Source of the DNA: Desulfovibrio sp. UBA2564
GTDB taxonomy: Bacteria > Desulfobacterota > Desulfovibrionia > Desulfovibrionales > Desulfovibrionaceae
NCBI GenBank assembly: GCA_002340305.1
Contig: DDLU01000013.1
Coordinates: 1-7,060, forward strand
DNA length: 7,060 nt
Direction of reading: 5' to 3'
The notes beneath the pieces were generated by a model. That model was not told where the DNA came from. It did no database searches and was given only the letters and a program-made list of their open reading frames with translations. A program made the translations under genes and the position numbers. Below are positions 1 through 5,397 of the stretch, one piece after another. Positions within the stretch are counted from its first letter, which is position 1, and every line of letters begins with the position of its first letter.

Positions 1-513
1 ATAATTATCCCCATATTCCTGCTTTCCATCGTGATGTGGACTTTAATCTTCATCAAAATACGTTTCTTCATGCTGATCAAAAAAAGCGAAAGAAAAGCGG
101 ACTATGCCGCATGGCAGCAGCAAATACACGCCCAGTACCGGCTGCAACGCAGCAATAATGCACAGTTGAACAAAAAAGCCCTTGATTCCATTCAGACAGC
201 CCAGCAGGCCAAAGCTATGCGCCACATCCGAACCATCATGGTTCTTGCGGCATTAGCACCGCTGCTGGGGCTGCTGGGTACAGTGACCGGAATGATCTCG
301 ACATTTGATGTTATCGCCATATCCGGCACAGGTAATGCCAAAGCTCTGGCCTCCGGAATTTCCGAGGCTCTGATCACCACACAAAGCGGTCTTATCACCG
401 CAGTACCGGGCATGCTCTTCGGGGCAATCCTGTACAGCAGAGCCGATAAACTAAGCAAACGAATCGAGCTTTTCTGCATTGGACTGCAACACGCTACAAG
501 CGGGAAGACTTGA
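1..513 (+). CDS. exbB: ExbB/TolQ/MotA-family proton channel subunit, 5' partial
   Basis: Inner-membrane subunit of the ExbB-ExbD motor, which uses the proton gradient to energise TonB. The frame is open from the first base, so the start lies upstream; 170 residues are visible. A first hydrophobic segment lies at the very start (IPIFLLSIVMW region), followed by a basic cytoplasmic stretch. Then come two membrane segments carrying the family signature: APLLGLLGTVTGMI, the GIseALITT stretch, and GLITAVPGM. The short cytoplasmic loop and small size match the roughly 175-residue ExbB2-type proteins of TonB2 systems rather than the larger E. coli ExbB, so probably only a few residues are missing. 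The stop codon lies 23 bases before the likely exbD start. TolQ or MotA roles are less likely because exbD and tonB follow directly. Confidence 0.92.
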   Translation: MIIPIFLLSIVMWTLIFIKIRFFMLIKKSERKADYAAWQQQIHAQYRLQRSNNAQLNKKALDSIQTAQQAKAMRHIRTIMVLAALAPLLGLLGTVTGMISTFDVIAISGTGNAKALASGISEALITTQSGLITAVPGMLFGAILYSRADKLSKRIELFCIGLQHATSGKT

Positions 514-522
514 ACCTCACCC

Positions 523-526
523 GGAG
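523..526 (+). promoter_or_regulatory. Ribosome binding site of exbD
   Basis: A GGAG motif sits 10 bases before the ATG at 537. It decides the exbD start. The in-frame TTG at 510 would overlap the exbB stop and has only a GGAAG stretch 2 bases away, too close to work well. Confidence 0.55.
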
Positions 527-536
527 AATAAGAAAC

Positions 537-950
537 ATGATGAACATCCGCCGAAACAGGAAATTACGCAGCAGTTCATGTGACATCAACATGACCCCGC
601 TAATTGATATGGTCTTCATTCTTTTAATTTTTTTTATTGTTACCACCAGCTTTGTGCGTGAGGCCGGAGTGGAAGTAGAACGTCCTTCAGCCCAGTCTGC
701 TGAGACCAAAGCCAAAGCAAGCGTAATCCTCGGACTGACCGCACAGGGCCGGGTCTTTGCTGAAGGCCGCTCTTTGGATATCCGCTCCGTACGGGCTTAC
801 ATGGAAAGATTTCTTGCTGAAACACCGGACGGTTCCGCAGTGGTTGTTGCCGATAAAACCAGCAATACAGGAACACTGGTACAGGTGCTTGATCAATGCC
901 GTCTGGCAGGAGTCAAGAATGTCAGCGTGGCTGCGAGGAAACCACAATGA
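537..950 (+). CDS. exbD: ExbD/TolR-family biopolymer transport protein
   Basis: Partner of ExbB in the TonB motor: one membrane helix plus a periplasmic domain. With the start at ATG 537 the protein has 137 residues, the usual ExbD length. A basic cytoplasmic N-terminus is followed by the hallmark INMTPLIDMVFILLIFF segment. Asp24 in this segment is the family's essential proton-carrying aspartate. The periplasmic part (about residues 45-137) shows the expected alternating strands and ends with a VLDQCRLAGVKNVSVAA-type helix and strand, as in ExbD/TolR. ATG at 540 and TTG at 510 are alternative starts. The stop overlaps the tonB start, so the two are translationally coupled. Confidence 0.93.
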   Translation: MMNIRRNRKLRSSSCDINMTPLIDMVFILLIFFIVTTSFVREAGVEVERPSAQSAETKAKASVILGLTAQGRVFAEGRSLDIRSVRAYMERFLAETPDGSAVVVADKTSNTGTLVQVLDQCRLAGVKNVSVAARKPQ

Positions 951-1600
951 GCACACGTAGTGCCGGCGCATATTTTCTATGCCTGCTTCTCGCTCTGCTC
1001 ATGGCTGGAGGGATAAGTCTCGGCATGGTCTGTCTTACGGAAATAGACCGTCCACAAACTATGCCGGAGATCGAGGGGGCTATTCGTTTAGCTGCCCCTG
1101 AACCCAAGCGGGTAATCGAGGAAAAGATTGAAAAACCGCAGGATGAACCGGAACCGCCCAAGGATCTGGACTTGAAATTTACCGTCAAAACGGCTCCGAA
1201 ACAAGTCACTCCGGTCATGCAGATGCGCATGCGCTCTTTTGATGCAGACATCCACCCTTCACTCAGCGGCGGAATTTCCCTCCCAGCCGGATCGCTCGGC
1301 AGCATGGGCTTCAATATCAATGAAGTTGATGATGTACCGCAGGTTCTGCGCAGTGTTCCCCCGGAATATCCATATGGGGCAAGGCGTTCCCGCACCGAAG
1401 GGAAAATAGTCATCAGGCTGCTGGTCAGGAAAGACGGCAAGCCTGATCACCTGACAATTCATTCATCTTCACCTGAAGGTATTTTTGATACTGTAGCCCT
1501 CAATGCCGCCCGAAAGTGGCGCTTCAAACCCGGCCGCTATGCCGGAAACGATGTGGACACATGGGTCCTGCTTCCCTTCAACTTTGAGCTAACCAAATGA
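947..1600 (+). CDS. tonB: Short TonB protein (TonB2-like)
   Basis: Energy transducer that spans the periplasm and contacts the TonB box of outer-membrane receptors. It has 217 residues, close to the short TonB2 class. An N-terminal membrane anchor (about residues 8-30) is followed by a short Pro/Glu/Lys-rich stretch (about 51-72: EPEPPK and similar) and a linker. The TonB C-terminal domain (about 128-215) shows the PPEYPYGARRSRTEGKIVI block, a KDGKPD turn, the FDTVALNAARKWRFKPG core and a final WVLLPFNFEL strand. ATG 947 is chosen because GAGG at 935-938 lies 8 bases upstream and the codon overlaps the exbD stop (ATGA). Earlier in-frame starts would extend far into exbD. The membrane anchor has no histidine, unlike E. 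coli TonB. The proline-rich spacer is short, so reach across the periplasm may need help, perhaps from the TPR partner. Confidence 0.92.
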   Translation: MSTRSAGAYFLCLLLALLMAGGISLGMVCLTEIDRPQTMPEIEGAIRLAAPEPKRVIEEKIEKPQDEPEPPKDLDLKFTVKTAPKQVTPVMQMRMRSFDADIHPSLSGGISLPAGSLGSMGFNINEVDDVPQVLRSVPPEYPYGARRSRTEGKIVIRLLVRKDGKPDHLTIHSSSPEGIFDTVALNAARKWRFKPGRYAGNDVDTWVLLPFNFELTK

Positions 1601-2802
1601 AGCATACAATTTTCATAACCGGACTGCGCCTTCTGCTTTGCGCTGCCATCATTTTTTGCGGAACTATCGCGTTCGCAAAAGGTTTCCCACCGCAGGCCAG
1701 ACACGCCCTCATAAAAGCGCAAAACTTCATAAAAGATGGACAAATGGCTGAGGCAGATAAAATACTCAGCCAATATCTGCAAAGAACAAAAGAGACCGTG
1801 CCTGCGGAAGTTTTCATCATGCAGGGCAGTGCAAGAAATGACTCCGGAGATAAAGCGGGAGCACTTAAATCTTTCCTAAACGGCCTGAAACGGTATCCCG
1901 GCAACAAGCCACTCTGCCACAACAGCGCGGTTCTTCTTTATGAACAACAAAAGTATGCCCAAGCGGCTAGGCTGTTTGAAAAAGCATACAACCTGACCAA
2001 TCCCAGAGATCTGCACATGCTTTACCATGCCGGGGCTGCTTTCTACGAAGGCGGTAAATACGCCGAATCCGCACGGGTGATGTCCAGATTGCTGGCAACA
2101 ACACAAGTAACGCGAAAAGAATGGATCAAGCTTGCTGTGCATTCATATTTACAGGCAGGGCAAAAAAAGAAAGCCCTGAACTATCTCAATACACTGCTCG
2201 AAAAATTCCCGCAGGAAGCTGAATATTGGAAACTCTTGGCAAAAGTGGAGATGGACTGCAACAGATACGTTCAAGCAGCAGCGGCCTTGGAAATTGGGTA
2301 CAGCTTTATTCACCCTAAGGAACAGGAAAGACGGCAGCTGATTCAAATATATAAATATATCAATGCCCCGCTCAAAGCCGCAAATATCATGAGCAACCTT
2401 TGTGGCAAAAATCCTTCTCCTAAGAAGGCTCAAGAATTGGCTCTCTTATATCAAAGGGCAGGAAAAATTCAGAAGGCCCTCGAAGTTATCGAGAGATCTT
2501 TGGTAATCACTTCTAAAGGTGCATTCAACCAAAAACTGCTGATCACCAAAGGTAAGTTACTTTATTCACTGCGAAGATATGGCGCGGCAAAAGAAGTATT
2601 CACACTCTGCCTGAAAAAAGAGCCTATTCCTGAAGCAAAACTATTCAGAGCCCTTTGTTTTTGGGAACTCAAACAATGGGAACTTTCCCGGAAAGATTTT
2701 GAGCAAATCAAAGGACTCAAAAAATACAAAACCAAAGCTCAAAGTGCGCTAGCCGCACTGGATGACCTTGCAGAGGCCAGAGCGGAAGCAAACAAAGGAT
2801 AG
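1597..2802 (+). CDS. Exported TPR-repeat protein, probable TonB-system accessory
   Basis: A 401-residue protein with a clear signal peptide (hydrophobic core about residues 9-24, likely cleavage after AFA at 27), so periplasmic. The rest is helical and built of tetratricopeptide-like helix pairs from about residue 35 to 385. Typical TPR spacing is visible in AVLLYEQQKYAQAARLFEKA, GAAFYEGGKYAESARVMSRL, and ALLYQRAGKIQKALEVIERS. Its ATG overlaps the tonB stop (ATGA), with only a weak GAG at 1586-1588 upstream, so translational coupling is likely. A TPR gene directly after exbB-exbD-tonB is known from TonB2-type clusters, where it is annotated as a putative TonB-system component. Its exact role is not settled; scaffolding or partner recognition in the periplasm is inferred. 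Confidence 0.85.
   Translation: MKHTIFITGLRLLLCAAIIFCGTIAFAKGFPPQARHALIKAQNFIKDGQMAEADKILSQYLQRTKETVPAEVFIMQGSARNDSGDKAGALKSFLNGLKRYPGNKPLCHNSAVLLYEQQKYAQAARLFEKAYNLTNPRDLHMLYHAGAAFYEGGKYAESARVMSRLLATTQVTRKEWIKLAVHSYLQAGQKKKALNYLNTLLEKFPQEAEYWKLLAKVEMDCNRYVQAAAALEIGYSFIHPKEQERRQLIQIYKYINAPLKAANIMSNLCGKNPSPKKAQELALLYQRAGKIQKALEVIERSLVITSKGAFNQKLLITKGKLLYSLRRYGAAKEVFTLCLKKEPIPEAKLFRALCFWELKQWELSRKDFEQIKGLKKYKTKAQSALAALDDLAEARAEANKG
2795..2799 (+). promoter_or_regulatory. Ribosome binding site of the NikL-like gene
   Basis: AAGGA lies 7 bases before ATG 2807, inside the end of the TPR gene. It supports this start, which opens directly on a signal peptide, over the in-frame ATG at 2762, which would put 15 charged residues before the signal sequence. 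Confidence 0.6.
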
Positions 2803-2806
2803 AACA

Positions 2807-3112
2807 ATGAAAAAAATTTGCCTGATTCTGACGATGATCATTTTACTCGGTGCAACGGCTGTTCAAGCCCACACCCTTTACTTCACCCTTATGGACAACG
2901 AGGACGGAACAGTTGACCTGTCCGGCATGTATTCCACCGGGGAAGCCCCCGTAAATACCCCGGTCAGATTAATCAACACAGCAGATAACAGCGTCATCTG
3001 GCAAGGCAAAACAGACGAAAACGGGGAATGCACCTTTAACAGGCCAAGTGTTCCCTACGAGGTAGAACTGGATGCCGGGCCGGGTCACGTTGCCAGAGAA
3101 GACGGAATTTAA
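2807..3112 (+). CDS. Small exported protein, NikL-like / carboxypeptidase-regulatory-like beta domain
   Basis: A 101-residue protein. Residues 1-21 form a signal peptide ending VQA, which leaves a mature protein of 80 residues starting with His22 (HTLYF). The mature part looks like one small beta-sandwich domain: DGTVDLSGMYSTGEAPVNTP, then PVRLI, a GKTDENGECTF turn, RPSVPYEVELDAG, and a GPGHV motif with His94 near the C-terminus. The TDENG-x-CTF and DAGPGH pattern is what I recognise from NikL/CbiL-type periplasmic components of nickel/cobalt transporters and related carboxypeptidase-regulatory-like domains. No membrane helix follows; the protein stops seven residues after His94. It lies 4 bases after the TPR gene and 17 before the DUF4198 gene. 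The role is inferred as metal or ligand handling in the periplasm. The family call is by eye and moderate. Confidence 0.72.
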   Translation: MKKICLILTMIILLGATAVQAHTLYFTLMDNEDGTVDLSGMYSTGEAPVNTPVRLINTADNSVIWQGKTDENGECTFNRPSVPYEVELDAGPGHVAREDGI

Positions 3113-3129
3113 AACAACAAGAGGAAACT

Positions 3130-4041
3130 ATGAAAATTCAAACAACTTTAAAGAATGCATCACTATTCACAGCCGCCATACTCATCGCAATTTTCATGGC
3201 AGCTCCCAAGGCTCAGGCCCACTCTTTTTGGATCAACCTATTTGAGTCCAAAGCCCATACTCCCGGACATGTCATTTCCGCACTGGGCTGGGGACACACT
3301 CCGCCCCTTGACGACCTGACAACCTCCCCAGACGGTTCCGTGACACTTGATACTTATGAGCTGGTCACCCCGGATGAAAAACACATTGCACTGGGACTTC
3401 CGCAAACCGAAACCAAAATTGATTCCCATGCATCATATGCGAATGTGATCACCGGGGATGCCGGGATCAAAAAGATTGCCCTTCTTCCTGACAGCAAGCC
3501 GGGTGTTTATCAAGTCACAGCCTCAAGCAAAGCGGGCTTCTTCACACGTTACAAAGACAGCAAGGGAAAAATGCGCATGGCAGCCAAACCTCTAGACAAA
3601 CTTAAAGGTGTTGAGCAGGTCTTTGAAAGTTTCCGCTACACCATGAATGCAAAATCATTCTATGCGATAGGTGAGTGGCAGCGCCCCGCAGCACTGGGAT
3701 ATGATCTGGAAATCATTCCTGAAACAGACCTCAGCACTGTACGGGCCGGAGAGATAGTTGAATTCTCGGTTAGCTTCATGAATAAACCGGTCAGCACTGA
3801 CAGCAACGCCATCAACTATATGACCCTCATGAGCGACACTTTCGGCACCCCGGACGGTTTTTTCCTTTCAGCATATATCATGGACGGTAAAGCCCGGTTC
3901 AGAATTCCCACAGCCGGACACTGGGTGGCAAATGTTTACTTACCCCAAGAAGTTACTGCAACCGGTCCACTGAAAAAGTACGCTGGGAAATGCCGCAAAA
4001 ACTTTTCCGCAGCTACAGTCAGTTTCACTGTTATGCCATAA
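3130..4041 (+). CDS. Exported DUF4198-family protein (NikK-like), possible metal-uptake component
   Basis: A 303-residue protein with a signal peptide (residues 1-30, ending AQA), predicted to start with His31 after cleavage (HSFWINL). The AH-x-FW start, the GHVISALGWGHTPPLDD segment (His47, His56), an Asp/His stretch around His100, and a C-terminal GHWVANVYL strand are typical of DUF4198 (PF10670). Members of this family sit beside TonB receptors and nickel/cobalt transporters (NikK-like). The interior has a KPLDKLKGVEQVFESFRYT helix region and a beta-rich C-terminal half. It starts at ATG 3130 with AGAGGA upstream and is the last gene of the operon. Family membership is fairly sure. Metal binding and the identity of the metal (Ni, Co, Fe or Cu) are inference from the histidines and context. 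Confidence 0.8.
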   Translation: MKIQTTLKNASLFTAAILIAIFMAAPKAQAHSFWINLFESKAHTPGHVISALGWGHTPPLDDLTTSPDGSVTLDTYELVTPDEKHIALGLPQTETKIDSHASYANVITGDAGIKKIALLPDSKPGVYQVTASSKAGFFTRYKDSKGKMRMAAKPLDKLKGVEQVFESFRYTMNAKSFYAIGEWQRPAALGYDLEIIPETDLSTVRAGEIVEFSVSFMNKPVSTDSNAINYMTLMSDTFGTPDGFFLSAYIMDGKARFRIPTAGHWVANVYLPQEVTATGPLKKYAGKCRKNFSAATVSFTVMP

Positions 4042-4195
4042 TCAAAACGATAAGAAACCGAGTGGGGTCGGGCTAACGCATAAAGGTTTTCCGTTCCGTA
4101 TACGGCAACACAACCCCCAAAATACCAGTCTGAGATATCGGCAAAACAACCATTTAGCAGTTCATAAAATTTTCTCTACCTGCCATTCTCCCTGA

Positions 4196-4235
4196 AAAAG
4201 CAGTCCTGTATTTATTTACGGGGCTGCTTTTCCTT
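4196..4235 (+). terminator. Rho-independent terminator of the TonB operon
   Basis: A 15-base-pair stem (4196-4210 with 4217-4231) closes a 6-base loop TTTATT. The base is AAAAGCAG paired with CTGCTTTT, and the T-rich stretch continues TTTTCCTTCC. Two positions (4204 with 4223, 4207 with 4220) are T-G. These pair as G-U in the + strand RNA but become A-C mismatches in the - strand RNA, so the structure serves the + operon best. The - strand also has a run of five T after the stem, so it may act weakly in both directions. Confidence 0.85.
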
Positions 4236-4301
4236 CCACAATGCATTATTTTTTAACAACTATTCCCTACACCGGATGCAAGGCCACTACGACCTTTTAA
4301 A

Positions 4302-4333
4302 GTAAGCAACCGGATTAATTTATCTGGTCTTAC
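4302..4333 (-). terminator. Candidate weak hairpin after the response-regulator gene
   Basis: On the - strand, GTAAGACC (4333-4326) can pair with GGT plus CTTAC (4311-4302) with a 2-base bulge, beginning 6 bases after the stop codon. Only TTT follows before AAAA, so it is a poor intrinsic terminator and may only stabilise the mRNA end. Confidence 0.25.
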
Positions 4334-4339
4334 CCAGGC

Positions 4340-5374
4340 TCAACTTAAAGTTGTATACTGTGTCCGGTACTCCGTGGGCGAGACACCGAAAGCTTTCTTG
4401 AAAGTCTTATAGAAATACTGCACATCGTTATATGAAAGCTCCAAAGCAATGGCGGTCACTGAAAAATCGCTCTTTTCGAGCAGTTCCTTGGCCAGATCCA
4501 TTCTACGTTTTGTTACGTAGGAGACAAAATTAACTCCGGCACTCTTCTTGAATAAGCGACTGAGATAGGAGGAACTGATGTGGCAGTGTTCCGCTGTCTC
4601 TTCCAGAGTCACCCCTCTTGAAATGTTGCGTTCAATGTAGCCCAGAACATTCTGCATGGTATCGGGTACTATCCCCAAATGTTTATAAGAAACATTGAAA
4701 ATATGATCCAGCATACAAAAAAATGACTCAAACACGTTGGAAGAGCTTTGCGCACCGGTATTGATTTTCTTCAACCGTTCAACTTCTTTTTGCAAATCCT
4801 CACTGGCAAGACCTTTTTCCATGGCGCACTGCTCAATGGCTTCGGCTGTTTCAAAAAGCCGCCTGCGGGTGTTGTCGTCATGCTGGGCATAAATCCAGTT
4901 CAAATGCTCCCGGAGAATTACCACTGCATCCTGAAGCATGCCCTGGGCACAGAACTGAAATATGGACTGGACAAGCTCCCTGTTGCGTTGCCCGGTATCC
5001 CCTTCAGTCTCCAGACATGAACGGACGGTTTTAACCAGTTCTTCCACCCGGATGGGTTTAAGCAAATATTCATCGGCCTTGAGGGTAATGGCCTCCCGCG
5101 CCATATTAAAGTCATCATGGGCCGTGGTGATGACAACTTTTACCTCACTGTTTTTTTCCCGCAGATGACGTAGCACCTCCAAACCATTAGGCCGGGGGAT
5201 GCTGATATCAAGGAGCATAAGGTCAAAACTGTGGTTGTCGATAATATCAATGGCTTCCTGCCCGGTGCTTGCTTCCAGAAGCTCGCACGGTTCACCAAGC
5301 TCATTGGTCAAAATTCTTTTCAGTGCCTGCCGTTCAAGATGTTCATCTTCGACAATCACGATTGTGCTAGGCAT
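4340..5374 (-). CDS. Response regulator, receiver plus AraC-type HTH (YesN-like)
   Basis: DNA-binding output half of the two-component pair, 344 residues. The receiver domain (about 1-122) carries the acidic pair Glu9-Asp10, phospho-acceptor Asp56 (LLLDISIPRPNG), Thr84 and Lys106 (YLLKPI). A helical linker of about 115 residues (125-240) with a coiled-coil-like stretch follows. The C-terminal AraC/XylS domain (about 242-340) has two helix-turn-helix units: LEETAEHCHISSSYLSRLFK, and VTAIALELSYNDVQYFYKTF followed by FGVSPTEYR. ATG 5374 is chosen over an upstream ATG at 5401 because GGAG lies 5 bases before it and the protein then begins with the normal receiver strand PSTIVIVEDE. It lies 23 bases after the kinase gene, so the two are cotranscribed. 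AraC-type regulators of this class usually activate transcription; the target promoters are unknown. Confidence 0.94.
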   Translation of the reverse strand: MPSTIVIVEDEHLERQALKRILTNELGEPCELLEASTGQEAIDIIDNHSFDLMLLDISIPRPNGLEVLRHLREKNSEVKVVITTAHDDFNMAREAITLKADEYLLKPIRVEELVKTVRSCLETEGDTGQRNRELVQSIFQFCAQGMLQDAVVILREHLNWIYAQHDDNTRRRLFETAEAIEQCAMEKGLASEDLQKEVERLKKINTGAQSSSNVFESFFCMLDHIFNVSYKHLGIVPDTMQNVLGYIERNISRGVTLEETAEHCHISSSYLSRLFKKSAGVNFVSYVTKRRMDLAKELLEKSDFSVTAIALELSYNDVQYFYKTFKKAFGVSPTEYRTQYTTLS

Positions 5375-5379
5375 AAAGT

Positions 5380-5383
5380 CTCC
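5380..5383 (-). promoter_or_regulatory. Ribosome binding site of the response regulator
   Basis: GGAG on the - strand, 5 bases before ATG 5374, in the gap after the kinase stop. It fixes the start; the upstream in-frame ATG at 5401 overlaps the kinase stop region and would add a hydrophobic nonapeptide not expected in a receiver. Confidence 0.7.
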
Positions 5384-5397
5384 GTAAAACAAAAAAA

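Larger units (their letters stand above)
4042..4339. other. Convergent intergenic region
   Basis: About 298 bases between the stop codons of the two converging operons. No credible gene, tRNA or riboswitch is seen. It contains the terminator hairpins listed separately, a perfect 10-base palindrome CCGTATACGG at 4096-4105, and a 7-base direct repeat ACCGGAT (4271-4277 and 4309-4315). None of the short repeats has an evident function. Confidence 0.7.

Noticed and set aside
510..536. TTG start for exbD overlapping the exbB stop
   Set aside because: Possible by coupling, but the only Shine-Dalgarno-like stretch is 2 bases away, while ATG 537 has GGAG at a better distance and gives normal ExbD length.
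922..1440. Long open frame on the - strand opposite tonB (172 codons)
   Set aside because: It lies wholly antisense to a well-supported TonB gene, has no recognisable domain and no good ribosome binding site; a reading-frame shadow.
4096..4105. Palindrome CCGTATACGG as an operator
   Set aside because: It sits downstream of both converging operons, where no promoter is evident, and 10 bases are too few to assign a regulator.
4281..4297. Hairpin AAGG/CCTT near 4280-4297 as a terminator
   Set aside because: Only four to five pairs with a mismatch or wobble on either strand; too weak beside the 15-pair stem at 4196.
4271..4315. Direct repeat ACCGGAT in the intergenic region as a regulator site or attachment site
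   Set aside because: Only 7 bases, two copies, no promoter, integrase or mobile element nearby.
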